Assembly (NCBI RefSeq): GCF_947172395.1
Contig: NC_069099.1
Location: forward strand, 12,777,740 to 12,841,739
Length of the DNA: 64,000 bases
Direction: 5' to 3'
Source: Bicyclus anynana
Lineage: Eukaryota > Arthropoda > Insecta > Lepidoptera > Nymphalidae
The notes under the pieces are model-generated. The model saw only the letters and a list, made by a program, of their open reading frames with translations. It made no database searches and was not told where the DNA came from. The position numbers were made by a program, and so were the translations under genes. Every line of letters starts with the position of its first letter. The stretch's first letter is position 1. Of this stretch, positions 11,163 through 22,049 are shown one piece after another.

Positions 11163-12124
11163 ATTATTTTCCCAGAGACAGTGGGATGAGCCGCTCTGCA
11201 GACTGGTAAGAGAGGAACTCATTAGTACCTCCTCCAACTCTGCGAAGCGTGCCCGTTTGCTGGCTGTGGGAGAATGGGAATCGGGGCTTTGGCTACAAGC
11301 AATTCCTTCGTCCAGCACTGGTACCTTGTTGGACGACACAACATTCCGTATCGCCACCTGCCTTCGCTTAGGCGCTCCGTGTGTTTCTCCGCATCGCTGT
11401 ATCTGTGGAGAGCTAGTCGATACACTCGGACACCACGGTCTTTCTTGCAGTAGGAGCACTGGCCGTATTCCGCGGCACGCTAGCCTGAACGACATCATAC
11501 GTCGTGCTCTTGTCACCGCCGGCGTGCCAGCCGTTTTAGAACCTAACGGTTTGGCGCGTGACGATGGTAGGAGACCAGACGGCATGTCTTTGATGCCATG
11601 GAAGATGGGTAGGCCTTTGGTGTGGGACGCGACTTGCGTAGACACCCTTGCGCCTTCACATCTTCCTGGCACGATGGGATGTGCGGGCGCTGCTGCTGCA
11701 TCAGCAGAGACCCTCAAGCGGCGCAAATATAGCAATCTCGTCGGACATTACATATTTGAGCCGTTTGCGGTCGAAACACTAGGACCGTGGGGTCCGAGTA
11801 CACGCTTTCTTTACAAAGAAATTGCAAAGCGTTTAATCGACACCTCCCGTGACCAGAAGGCTGGCCTATATTTAGGCCAAAGAATTAGTATTGCCATACA
11901 ACGTGGCAATACTGCCAGCCTTCTGGGCACTTTACCTATGATCGTCGATTCGGACGAATTCTACGACGCCTGAGCCTTTAGATATAATTTAAATTTAGTA
12001 TATTTTCTTTTTAATTTTTATGATATGTAGTTATAGATTTTTAGGTACGTAGTTTTAATATTATTGTAAAACTTTATAAAATTGAATGAATTAAAGAAGT
12101 AGAGTAACAAAAAAAAAAAAAAAA
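11163..12124 (+). mobile_element. 5'-truncated non-LTR retrotransposon with restriction-like endonuclease
   Basis: A single unit of 962 bp: an uninterrupted coding 3' part (to TGA 11971-11973), an AT-rich 3' UTR of about 135 bp and a poly-A run at 12109-12124. The left edge falls where frame and composition change near 11163, typical of incomplete reverse transcription. No target-site duplication could be seen. Unlike decayed neighbours it has no stop or frameshift, so the insertion is probably recent. Confidence 0.8.
11164..11973 (+). CDS. RLE-type LINE polyprotein C-terminus (CCHC + restriction-like endonuclease)
   Basis: The frame is open from 11143. Element-like protein starts near QWDEPLC (11182), so there is no true start codon. 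Numbering from the TTG at 11257: a CCHC motif C48-x-C50-x8-H59-x4-C64; then GRIPRHASLND (69-79); then VLEP (93-96), RRPDG (105-109) and LVWDATC (121-127). RH, EP, PD and D in this order, with 15 residues between the PD Asp and D124, follow the layout of the restriction-like endonuclease after the zinc knuckle in R2/R4/NeSL-type LINEs. That domain nicks target DNA to prime reverse transcription. The polymerase domain is lost, so the copy cannot move alone. The exact clade is not assigned. Confidence 0.78.
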   Translation, partial: LFSQRQWDEPLCRLVREELISTSSNSAKRARLLAVGEWESGLWLQAIPSSSTGTLLDDTTFRIATCLRLGAPCVSPHRCICGELVDTLGHHGLSCSRSTGRIPRHASLNDIIRRALVTAGVPAVLEPNGLARDDGRRPDGMSLMPWKMGRPLVWDATCVDTLAPSHLPGTMGCAGAAAASAETLKRRKYSNLVGHYIFEPFAVETLGPWGPSTRFLYKEIAKRLIDTSRDQKAGLYLGQRISIAIQRGNTASLLGTLPMIVDSDEFYDA

Positions 12125-12165
12125 TACAAATCTTAATACTCAAAATAAAATAAAAAATTCACGTG

Positions 12166-12275
12166 GTTTTTTTATCCTTTACAAGTTAGCCTTTGCAATC
12201 TCACCTGATTGTGATGATGCAATTTAGCATGCAAGCGGACTAATTTGTGAGTAGGAAGAAAATCCACACCCCCCC
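12166..12275 (-). mobile_element. SINE-2 tail fragment
   Basis: Reverse of the SINE-2 3' third (TTTACAAGTTAGCC, CAATCTCACCTGATTG, AAAATCCACACC on plus). It stops 25 bp before a SINE-1 copy. Confidence 0.75.
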
Positions 12276-12300
12276 ACATCCAAGGTACTAAGTCCGGAAA

Positions 12301-12610
12301 GCCGATAGCCCAGTGGATATGACCTCTGCCCCCGATTCCGGAGGGTGTGGGTTCGAATCCGGTCCGGGGCATGCACCTCCAACTTTTTAATTGTGTGCAT
12401 TTTAAGAAATTATTCATTTATATCACGTGTCTCAAACGGTGAAGGAAAATATCGTGAAGAAACCTGCACACCAGAGAATTTCTTAACTCTCTGCGCGTGT
12501 GAAGTCTGTCAATCCGCATTGGGCCAGCGTGCTGGACTATTGGCCTAACCCCTCTCACTCTGAGAGGAGACTCGAGCTCAGCAGTGAGCCTTATATGGGT
12601 TGATAACGAC
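12301..12610 (+). mobile_element. SINE-1, full length
   Basis: Good A box (ATAGCCCAGTGG) and perfect B box (GGTTCGAATCC), complete body and a GATAACGAC tail. One of the best-preserved copies. Confidence 0.9.
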
Positions 12611-12687
12611 GAAGTCCTCAGAGGAGGCGAATGGTTATTACCTACCTATCTACCTACTATAAAAATGTAAGTTATGTTCGTTCTAAA

Positions 12688-13055
12688 TCCTACTAATATT
12701 ATAAACGCGAAAATTTGTATGGATGTTTGAATGTTTGTTACTCTTTAACGCCGCTACTACTGTAGCGTTTTGGCTGAAAATTGGAATGGAAATGAATTTT
12801 ACTCTAGATTAACACATAGGCTAATTTTTATCCCGAAAAAATCCTTGCTTTCCCGAGATTTGCGAAAACTAATGATTTTGATGATAGGAATGTTTGTTAC
12901 TTCTTAACGCATCGACTACTTAACCGAATTAGGTGAAATTTGGTATTGAGATATTATAGCATGGATTAACACATAGGCTACTTTTAGCCCGGAAAAAATC
13001 CATGGTTCCCGAGGGATTTGTGAATATCCAAAATACACGCGGACGAAGTCCCTAT
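12688..13055 (+). mobile_element. Helitron (GGACG subfamily), chimeric
   Basis: Starts TCCTACTAATATTATAAACG, the Helitron 5' end of this family. The middle (GTTTGTTACT.CTTAACGC.., then ATTAACACATAGGCTA) is present twice, at about 12735-12815 and 12890-12980. It runs to ACACGCGGACGAAGTCCCTA, where the 3' hairpin and CTAG are lost. Two related copies appear merged. Confidence 0.65.
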
Positions 13056-13371
13056 ATGATCAAATACATCTGCCTTTTTACCCCGCAGCGAGTTGACAAG
13101 AGCGCACGCAGCCCATTGTAAACAGACGTTTATTATCGTAATCATAAAACGCCGCGTTTATTAGTGCAGTGTGGGTGGTCTTCACTTTATGGACAAATAT
13201 GGTGTCCATACACAGCGCTGAGTGTTTAAGATTTTCCCAGATGAATCTATTTTAATTACAATAGCTTTCGTATAATGGTAAACACTGCATCCTGCCCAAA
13301 GATCACACTAAAATTATAAAGGCTTAAGTTTGTAAGTGTACTGTTTGTTACACCTTTAGACCAGTGGCGTG
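13056..13371. other. No feature recognised
   Basis: A short GC-richer patch at 13083-13155 precedes AT-rich sequence. No coding or repeat match. Confidence 0.45.
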
Positions 13372-13506
13372 CACAGGGTTTTTAACTAGAGTATGCACTA
13401 TGTGAACAAATTGTACAAAATGGGCAATTCTTTCTCGAAGGCAGGGTTCATAATGAGTCCTCAGTGTAGGCAGGGCGTTCTTGCATCTATGGTGTGCATG
13501 CCACTG
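13372..13506 (+). mobile_element. hAT-type MITE with 8-bp target duplication
   Basis: A 135-bp element with inverted ends CAGTGGCGTGCACA and CAGTGGCATGCACA (13 of 14 match). The 8-bp flanks CTTTAGAC (13364-13371) and CTTTAGGC (13507-13514) differ by one base. CAGTGG ends plus an 8-bp duplication are hallmarks of hAT transposons. Non-coding, so it relied on a transposase in trans. Confidence 0.75.
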
Positions 13507-13572
13507 CTTTAGGCTGCATCTGCCGAACCGATTTAGATGTTTTTTTTTGTAATACAGATAGATGGATTAATT

Positions 13573-13880
13573 CGTGATCAACCCATATTCGGCTCACTGC
13601 TGAGCTCGAGTCTCCTCTCAGAATAAGAGGGGTTAGGCCAATAGTCCACCACGCTGGCCCAATGCGGATTGGCAGACTTCACACACGCAGAGAATTAAGA
13701 TAATTCTCTGGTATGCAGGTTTCCTCACGATGTTTTCCTTCACCGATTGAGACACGTGATATTTAATTTCTTAAAATGCACACAACTGAAAAGTTGGAGG
13801 TGCATGCCCCGGTCCGGATTCGAACCCACACCCTCCGGCATCGGAGGCAGAGGTCATATCCACTGGACTATCACAGCTCT
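13573..13880 (-). mobile_element. SINE-1 with perfect 13-bp target duplication
   Basis: Complete minus-strand SINE-1 flanked by identical AGATGGATTAATT at 13560-13572 and 13881-13893. The duplication fixes both ends and shows a target-primed insertion. Confidence 0.92.
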
Positions 13881-13893
13881 AGATGGATTAATT

Positions 13894-14190
13894 AGACACA
13901 CACATATAGACTACTTTTTATTGGGGGTACCTATGTATATAATAAAAAGGTTCTTATAGTCGTTTTCGTGAAAGAAGTCTCCCAGGCGTGGCGCTAATGT
14001 CTTAATGGCGCTAATTTGTGTAAGGCGCTGTCAATTTTAGTTCAGGTTTTAACCGCGGGACTTCTTTCATGAAAAGGACTCCTGTAAGAAGAGGTTATCT
14101 GGTGTCTTGCAGTCTTTGGAATCTCATTTGACTACGAAAATCTAAAATAAAAAATCTAAAATTTTCATGACTTTCAAACGATTTTCTACA
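13894..14190. other. No feature recognised
   Basis: Near 13955 and 14060 related phrases occur in inverted sense (TCGTTTTCGTGAAAGAAGTC and GACTTCTTTCATGAAAAGGA), hinting at a small foldback element of about 130 bp. Confidence 0.4.
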
Positions 14191-14440
14191 TCATCAACAA
14201 CCCATATTCGGCTCACTGCTGAGCTCGAGTCTCCATTCAGAATGAGAGGACTTATAGTCCACCAAGGACTGGCATACTTCACACACGCAGAGAATTAGAA
14301 TTCTCAGCCAGTTTTTCCTTCACTTTTTGAGACAAGTGATATTTAATTTCTTAAAAATGCACGTAACTGATTAGTTTGAGGTGTATATGCCCCGGACCGG
14401 ATTCGAACCTACAGCCTCCGGAATCGGAGGCAGAAGTCAA
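14191..14440 (-). mobile_element. SINE-1, internally deleted
   Basis: Minus-strand SINE-1 with small internal deletions and a damaged head. The B box (GGATTCGAACCTA on plus) is still visible. Confidence 0.85.
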
Positions 14441-14640
14441 CCGCTCTAATAGCGATTTTAATACCTTATTATCGAGCTATACGTATATAAGCAAGATCTA
14501 CATACTAAACAGGAAAAACTATCAATCAATACCTGTTAATCATGACGTGTGTTTTAACCTATATTTCAGTATTTTGAAAAACACCAAAATTTAAAAAAAT
14601 AATACTAAGAAAGTCGTGATAGCTCAATGGATATTTTTTT

Positions 14641-14972
14641 GACCGCCTCCGTGGCGCAGTCGTATGCGCGGTGGATTTATAAGACGGAGATCCTGGGTTC
14701 GATCCCCGGCTGGGCCGATTGAGGTTTTCTTAATTGGTCCAGGTCTGGCTGGTGGGGGGCTTCGGCTGTGGCTAGTTACCACCCTACCGACAAAGACGTA
14801 CCGCCAAGCGATTTAGCGTTCCGGTACGATGTCGTGTAGAAACCAAAAGGGGTGTGGGTTTTCATCCTCGTCCTAACAAGTTAGCCCGCTTCCATCTTAG
14901 ATTGCATCATCACTTACCATCAGGTGAGATTGTAGTCAAGGGCTAACTTGTAATAAAAAAATAAATAAATAA
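14641..14972 (+). mobile_element. SINE-2, full length
   Basis: Complete: GCCTCCGTGGCGCAGTCGTA head with B box GGTTCGATCCC, body GATTGAGGTTTTCTTAATTG, and tail GGGCTAACTTGTAATAAAAA ending in a TAAA-rich run. Confidence 0.92.
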
Positions 14973-15065
14973 TATAGGTATATGACCTCTATCTTCGATT
15001 CGGAGTTCATAGGTATCAATCCGGTCCGAGGCATGAACCTCCAACTTTTCAGTTATGTATACACA
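14973..15065 (+). mobile_element. SINE-1 head fragment
   Basis: ATATGACCTCTATCTTCGAT through GAACCTCCAACTTTTCAGTT is an old, 3'-lost SINE-1 next to SINE-2. Confidence 0.65.
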
Positions 15066-16393
15066 AATAAGTACAGTCCACAGAATATTTAAAACGCTGA
15101 CGCTTTAGATTACTACAGGTAGAATAAAAAGACCACAGATTAAATTATCACCGATCGAAAGCCAATAGACAAAATTAAACAGTCTATTTTCTCACACGCC
15201 ACTCTCCCATCGATATGTCTTTGACCTCTATTCAAAACAACATGTCCTAACTGTATCACATTATTTTACATATCAATAAATTAAAAACAAGCCAAATTAC
15301 ACCTTATGTCTATTGATATACCAGATAGTATTCGTTTTATCAAGTGTAAATTGTTTTGAATATAGGAGGCGATGTTTATAAAATAAACAATTGTCGATCG
15401 AGAATAGGATAATGTCGTTGTCACTGTAAGGCACTCCACAGACTTGCGATCCGAAAGTGATGAGAGCTCTTGAATATTAGGCTTATCAAGGACGGTCAGT
15501 TTTTCTTAATAATTATTACTATTAGAAAAATAGTAAAAGTAAAGTATGTTTTATATGAATCACAAATCATAGTTAAACTAAAAAAGCTATTTTCTGAATA
15601 TTTAATTTTATTTTGTTTTTGTTGAAATCACAGCCATTTAAAATAAAATTAAAAAAATACATCATATTTACTGTTATCAATAAACGTGTTACACATAAAT
15701 CAATAATAATAATAATCATTCGCGTCTCATCAAATCACACAAAAATATTTAATTATGTTGCAACGAATATCATCATTATAAAATTATGAACGTCACGAAT
15801 TGTAAACTAAAAGCGTCACTTTTCACACATTTTCGATAAATTTTAGATCACTTATATAATACCTATATTCTATACTTTCATAACATAGATATCTTTGCGT
15901 GCTCTTAAAATTGAATTAGGTACACGCATTTTTTTAAAGTGAAATAGTTAAAACAATCCATATGAGTATAAATAAAAGAATCAGTGCTTTCTTCACTCTA
16001 CTATATAATGTCTCATCCAATCTATGCATGAATAGGCGCCCTAAAGGATAGCTATACAAGAAAGGTTTAATTAGATACTTATCGACCACCCACGTCGTCG
16101 CGGGTTGCGACAGAGGAGTCACACGTCTGTCGTGTGTGGGAGGCCTTACCGATATGTTTACTGACACACACTTTGACGACAATTTGACAGCCTCTTATAT
16201 TATAACCGTTTGTGGATGTATGAGTATAACGCATCAACCATCTTGCAATAGAGAATATTACGCGTCTCCCACGCAGTACAGCCCCTGCAAAGTTACATCG
16301 ATGAGACATCGCTCATTTCGTTCAACTTCGTTGTTAGTGACATTTTATCTTTGGCATCCCATAGAAGTAAAATTCAAATTCTAATAAAATTGG
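15066..16393. other. No gene seen
   Basis: Mostly very AT-rich, with a moderately GC section at 16085-16150. Opposing open frames of 76-82 codons at 15934-16384 have no recognisable motifs. Confidence 0.5.
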
Positions 16394-16629
16394 TTCATCA
16401 TTATCAACCCACATTCAGCTTACTGAGCTCGAGTCTCCTCTCAGAATGAAAGGGATAAGGCCAATAGTACACCACGCTGGCAGACTTCACACACATAGAG
16501 AATTAGGAAAATTCTCTGGTGTGCAGGTTTCCTCACGATGATTTTCCTTCACCGTTTGAGACACGTGAAATCAAAATATCTTAAAATGCACACAACTGAA
16601 ATGTTGGAGGTGCATATCCCGGACCGGAC
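16394..16629 (-). mobile_element. SINE-1, head lost
   Basis: Minus-strand SINE-1 with ATCATTATCAACCC tail and body, ending at the CCGGACCGGA segment just before the B box. Confidence 0.85.
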
Positions 16630-16860
16630 ATTTCATTATCTTATTGTTCTCGCTCCTGTGAAGGTGGAAGCTGATTCAATGGCCTCCAAGCACCTTTATC
16701 TTTTAGAAAATCGTGTAGTAAACTCGACTAAGTAAATGATTTTTAAAAATAAAAGTAAGTATAAAAAAAACATCATTAAGCTATTCTAAATAGTCGCCAG
16801 CCCTTTAGCTAGGGGGGGGGGGGAGTACCCGTTAGTAGGAAGGGGGGTTTATATAATTTT

Positions 16861-17255
16861 CTGGTGCGGGGCCGCCATTCCAGTACCTTGGGACCCTAAC
16901 GGTCATCGGCTCTTCGAACTATGTGCCCCGGCCATTGCCACTTCAGTTTTGCTACTCGTTGAACTATGTCGGTGACTTTGGTTTTTCTGCGGATATCCTC
17001 ATTTCTGATTCGATCACGCAGAGATACTCCGAGCATAGCTCGTTCCATCGCCCGCTGTGTGACTCTGAGCCTTCATTGAGGCCCATAGTTAGCGACCAAG
17101 TCTCTTAACCATAGGTCATCACTGGCAACATGCACTGTTCGAATACTTTTGTCTCCAGGCACTGAGGAATTTCGGACGAAAAGATATAGCGAAGTTTCCC
17201 AAATGCGGCCCAGCCGAGTTGGATTCGGCGGTTCTCTTCTTTCTCGAAATTGGAC
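16861..17255 (-). pseudogene. LINE-R reverse transcriptase C-terminal remnant
   Basis: On the minus strand it encodes RRIQLGWAAFGKLR, then CMLPVMTYG, a stop in place of Ser/Trp, ETWSLTMGL, and after a frameshift the region equivalent to KVTDIAQRVAKLKWQW. This order is that of the polymerase thumb and C-terminus of an RTE-like endonuclease/reverse transcriptase LINE. It extends further upstream than the other copies here. Confidence 0.75.
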
Positions 17256-17573
17256 CTACCTAACTGGACCATATGTCCTAGGTTAGGTTAGTTAGTTAGT
17301 TAGATAGGATTATTATTATTTATCACCATTTTAGACACCCATTGACAAAGTCTCGAACAAGTCGCAAACATTTATCAATCTAGACGTACTTGTAGGTAAC
17401 AAATGTATAAAAAATCGAGGTCGCACCTTCAATCTGTTTCAAATGATTAATGGGCCAACTTCTTTGTTCGTTGGTCTCTAAATAGCTTATTTTGACATTA
17501 ATTGCTATATAATCATTATGGATAGCCGTGACGCAATACTGTTCCGACAATTTATTTTATTTCATTCCAATGT
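17256..17573. other. No gene seen
   Basis: A short TTAGGTTAGTTAG run at 17282-17303 is too short to be telomeric. Nothing else stands out. Confidence 0.45.
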
Positions 17574-17794
17574 GTTTTTTTTATTGTTTACAAGTTAGCC
17601 CTTGACTACAATCTCACCTTATGGTAAGTGATGATGTAGTCTTAGATGGAAACGGGCTAACTTGTAAGAAGGAGGATGAAAATCCACACCCCTTTCGGTT
17701 TCTACACGGCATCGTACCGGAACGCTAAATCGCTTGGCGGTACGTCTTTGCCGGTAGGGTGGTAACTAGCCACGGCCGAAGCCTCCCACCAGCC
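17574..17794 (-). mobile_element. SINE-2, head truncated
   Basis: Minus-strand SINE-2 from the poly-A end to GCCTCCCACCAGCC, without the tRNA head. Confidence 0.88.
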
Positions 17795-19047
17795 AAAAGT
17801 TTGTGTGTGTTTTAAGGAACTCGAATTATACTGGCTATATTCGAAAGGGCTGTGATTTTAGCAGCCAATGAATGATTCTATTTAAGTATGTTCCAATGAA
17901 GAGAGAAGCTAGAGGTCGAAGAGGAAAATTACGAAAAGTGACTCGCGAGTAAACTAAAACCTCTTGAACTTGATATCGATTATCATTGATACTAATTGTT
18001 TGTTGAACTCTTTTCTATTGAATGTTGAAAGTCCTTACTAAATGTTAACATCCAACCGTATGTATGTATAGTCGAATAATGAATTCAGCGATCTCTTTTG
18101 AAGTTTCCTGTGATACCATTTTTTATTGAATTTGAATAGTCATTGTTTATTCAATGCAAACAAACAAACAATCATATCTTTCCCTTATGTAATATTAGTC
18201 GTCTGTCTATATTAAGTCGGGTTTGTTACAATACTTACAACACAAGAACGGCTGGACCGATTTGGCTGACAATTGGTGGAGAGGTACCTTATAACCAGGA
18301 GGACATAGAAAACGGGTAGCGGTAGGCTTGAGTAGCTTGGCTTAAATTTTCAAATCGGAAGTAGTGATACCCTCAGAGATCAGGGCAAATAGGTAAAAAA
18401 TTAATCAATTACACAATATTTCTTTCAACTTTCTCTTTTTTTCTTTTCTTTCACTAAGCGCTATGATAGAAATTTCTGTTCAAAATTCCTCTTTGAGAGT
18501 GAATGATCTGGGGCACTATTTTTTACCTATACAGAACAGGACATCACTATGACAATAAATATGGTATCATTATTTTACAAAGTGACATTAGCATCTGTCA
18601 GAAAATTCGCACGATTATTGATTATACTATAGTCGGATGTCCATTAGTATGTATGGCTAACGCAGGTTGTCAGTCCATAATGTCACTTTTTAAATAACAA
18701 CTTGATGTGTGTTCTTTACCATGTAGGTAAGAGTTTATCGTGCACCAATCGCATGGGTGTCACAATAAATACAGCGCTCGCGTGACGCAAAGTGCCGGCA
18801 CCTAGGGGTGGAGCGACTAATTCCTTGATAGAGATCGTACAAGTACGTATTTATTACTTTATAAAATTTTTTATTACTTGCAACATTTTAAAAAAGTTGA
18901 ATTATTATCTTGTGTTTTGTACCTCAATACAATGAACCAAATCAATTTTAAAAATAATACTTCAGCCTTGACTCGCATACATCACTCCCCGTTTACCCCT
19001 ACGAAATATGAAAATTCGGAATTTTCTTTGTTTGTGTTCACCCATCT
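17795..19047. other. No gene seen; old repeat at 18213-18320
   Basis: AGAACGGCTGGACCGATTTG at 18246 is a phrase common in lepidopteran repeats. The 64-codon frame at 18503-18697 is unremarkable. Confidence 0.45.
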
Positions 19048-19556
19048 AGATGTAAAGTTCTCACGAGATAGCAACTTTAAATCGTTGAAGAGTTCCCTTT
19101 GCTGTCCTTCGTCTCCATCACCAGACCCCTAATAAGAGTTAAAATACGTCTAGATGTAAAGTTCTCATCAATACAAATTAATCAAGCCCAAACACAAGAT
19201 AGATACTGTAAACCGTTGAGGAGTTCCCTTAACTGTCCCTCATCTCCATCACCAGACGCCTAATAACAGTCAAAACACATCTAGATGTAAAGTTCTCACC
19301 AATACAAATTAATTAAGCCCAAACATAAGGTATCTACTGTAAACCGTTGAGAAGTTCCCTTAACTGTCCCTCGTCTCTATCACCAGACCCCTAATGACAG
19401 TCACAACTCACCTAAATGTAAAGTTCTCATTAATACAAATCAATCAAGCCCAAACACATGGTAGCTACTGTAAACCGTTGAGGAGTTCCCTTAACTGCCC
19501 CTCGTCTCCATCACCGTACCCCTAATGACAGTCATAACTCATCTAGATGTAACATT
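19048..19556 (+). repeat. 131-bp tandem array
   Basis: TAGATGTAAAGTTCTC or its variants begin at 19048, 19151, 19282 and 19413, and TAGATGTAACATTCT at 19544. The spacings are 103, 131, 131 and 131. Shared blocks per unit are AATACAAATTAATCAAGCCC, CTGTAAACCGTTGAGGAGTT, CCCTTAACTGTCCCTCGTCT and CATCACCAGACCCCTAA. The first unit lacks about 28 bp. A SINE-2 copy begins right at the 3' edge. Confidence 0.92.
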
Positions 19557-19557
19557 C

Positions 19558-19812
19558 TGCTGGCTGGGTCGATTGAGGTTTTCTTAATTGGTCCATTGGT
19601 CTGGCTGGTAGGAGGCTTCGGCAGTGCTAGTTACCACCCTACCAGCAAAGACTTACCGCCTAGCGATTTAGCGTTCTGGTATCATATCGTGGAGATACCG
19701 AAAGGGGTGTGGATTTTTATTCTTCTGCTAACCAGTCAGCCTGCTTGTATTGATTGCATCCTCACCATCAGCTGAAATTGTAGTTAAGGGCTAACTTGTA
19801 AAGAATAAAAAA
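19558..19812 (+). mobile_element. SINE-2, head truncated
   Basis: Begins inside GGCTGGGTCGATTGAGG and runs to TTAAGGGCTAACTTGTAAAG and poly-A. It directly follows the 131-bp array. Confidence 0.88.
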
Positions 19813-20308
19813 GCTAAAACTACGATCTTTCTGATCCACTACCTAGAGAGGAGGTACCTACTAGCTACTTTTTTGGGTAAATTGTCATTTCATTGCGGTG
19901 ATAAATCTACATACCTCCACGAAATAGCCGTCGTTCAAATAATTACAGGCCACACGGTCGTAAAGTCGTAAGTATCGTCATTACACCAATTTGTAGCACG
20001 AACGCCATAAATCCTCCCAATCAAAACACATACTTAAGGTGACATGGAGCTGGAACGGCCGACATCCGGCCGCCATGACCGGAAACGACCGGCCGCCGGA
20101 AGTTGTATACAAAGCGAAGCCTTCGCGTGCAGTTTAAGGGAGGGCAGTGGAAATTCATGAAACATTTTACTGTACAGGTTTTATACTTTAAATACAAAAT
20201 TGTAAACGTTAGTAGAATTAGAGTTTCAAGAATTATTGTCAAGACATTGCACAACTTCTTACCATAAACATGTTACCATTAAATAATGAAATTTTCTTAA
20301 TTTATAGA
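19813..20308. other. GC island at 20041-20140 in otherwise AT-rich DNA
   Basis: CCGGCCGCC occurs twice, with ETS-type cores ACCGGAAA and GCCGGAAGT. An ATG in strong context (GCCGCCATGA, ATG at about 20075) opens only about 20 codons. The minus-strand frame 20021-20254 starts with a hydrophobic stretch but has no other support. Confidence 0.35.
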
Positions 20309-20695
20309 GACTTGGTCGCTAACTATGGGCCTTATTAGAAGGCTCAAAGTCACTCAGCGGGCGATGGAGCGAGCTACGCTTGAAGTTTCTCTGCGTGATC
20401 GAAAATCGAAAAACACGAACCAATGTCATTGACATAACTCAGCGAGTCGCGAAGCTGAAGTGGCAATGGGTAGGCCACATAGTTCGAAGGGCCGATGAAC
20501 GGTGGGGTCCCAATGCTGGAATGGTGACCCCGCACAAGCGCAGTGTTGGTTGACCGCTAAGGTGGACCAGGGATATCAAGCACGTTGCAGGGAGCCGCTG
20601 GATGCTGGCGCCTCGAGACCGTTGTGCTTGGAGGTCCATGCAAGAGGCCTATGTCCAGCAGTGGACGTCGATCGTCTGATAATGATGATGATGAA
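20309..20695 (+). pseudogene. LINE-R C-terminal and 3' end
   Basis: ACTTGGTCGCTAACTATGGG, CGAGTCGCGAAGCTGAAGTG (KLKW), CAATGGGTAGGCCACATAGT (GHI) and the 3' end GAGGCCTATGTCCAGCAGTG, then a TGATAATGATGATGATG tail. Frameshifts break the frame. RTE-like polymerase C-terminus. Confidence 0.82.
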
Positions 20696-20980
20696 TTTAT
20701 TACTTATATAAACAGGTCTATAAAAAGGAAAAAGTATGTGGTAAGTATGGAACCAACATGATACACATACAAATCCATAGAGTCGAAAATCTGGTTGTTT
20801 ATTTATTATTTCACTCAAAAATTTGTCTCATAATCAGGTGGGTACAGGTATGAAGATTAACTTAAACTAAAGATAGAGCAAGCTTTTAATGTAAAGGAAT
20901 AAGAGTTATCAAAAAGTCACTTTAAAGATTAAGTTAAACGTGAATCAAAATTTGAAAGTAAGGAATATCCTACTTTGATA

Positions 20981-21105
20981 ATTTTACACTACCTATAGAT
21001 CGGTTACGTCTCTACATCACCGCAAAAAGTGATCCGAATAATAGGATACAAAACTGAGCGCACACATGCACAATTTTGTCTTTAATTCCACTATTTATTT
21101 ATGTG
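20981..21105 (+). repeat. Unclassified ~110-bp repeat, copy 1
   Basis: Aligns with the reverse complement of 63375-63472. Shared blocks are CAAAAAGTGATCCGAA, CTGAGCGCACACATGCACAA and TTTTGT.TTTAAT. No ends or coding identified. Confidence 0.75.
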
Positions 21106-22049
21106 TAAGTTGTTTTTACACTTCCTGAACACACAACTCGACATTGTAGACGATATTTAGGTATTATTTGTGTAAATAACGTTCGTTGTTGACCACAAAA
21201 ATAACATTGAGATGTGGAAATTTCCTCTTTTAACCGTCTCATTTTTCATGACCTAGTAACACATCTAACAGTATTTAACATCATTGCTACAATATAAGTT
21301 ACCTGAAAAAAAAACCCAAAGCCCGTTAATTTTATCATCATTCGTTCTATAATTCAGTATCATTTAAAGACAGGCAGGTACCTAGTTAGGTACAAAAATG
21401 TCACCAATCCCACCTTACTTAGGTACCTATCACCTCATACCGTAGCAACAGGCAACGAATGACACTCCATTATGAGCACATAAACACATTTAACGGCATG
21501 TGGTCACCGTTGAATACGACTTTATTTACAGCGCAAACAAATGTTTCACATATGTCGTGACAGGGAATGACAAGGTCTTCAAGTCGCCAGCTTAAAATGA
21601 CCTGCCTCACACTATAAAATCACCCCTCGTATCCCTTAAGCTTATAGGAAAATGCAGGCGGTGGTAGGTCACAGTAAAACAGACGCGTTAAGAATAAACT
21701 TGTGACACAATAAACATTGGATTATTTATTTATTTACACTGTAATTACATAGCAGATGTGTTAAAGGGAACTGTTACTGGGACGTTTAACGTATGTATCG
21801 TTGTTCAGTCGTGAATAGTTTGTTTTTGTAACCACATTTAATATGGCAGCAAATAGCGTAAAGAATTACGTAACCAGCAGAAACGACTAAATGAACTCAC
21901 AGATACTTATGACTCCCTACAGTTCGGTTCAAGTAGGATGGTGCGGGTGACAGTTCGTTTCACTTTTGAAGTTGCACTGACCAACCCGCATGCCCAACGT
22001 GGTCAGTATCGGGAAAGTACTAAAGTATTGTAGATAGCAAAACATAACA
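21106..22049. other. No gene seen
   Basis: AT-rich to about 21880. From about 21900 the sequence becomes GC-richer and may be the 5' part of the LINE that follows. Confidence 0.45.

Noticed and set aside
14641..14720. tRNA gene called from A and B boxes
   Set aside because: It is the head of SINE-2, repeated about 15 times with an attached body and poly-A; no proper cloverleaf. The same applies to SINE-1 heads.
17281..17303. TTAGG-like run
   Set aside because: Two TTAGG units followed by TTAG repeats; too short for an interstitial telomere.
20021..20254. 77-codon minus frame starting with a hydrophobic stretch resembling a signal anchor
   Set aside because: Hydrophobicity follows from AT-rich sequence; the rest covers a GC island without any domain.
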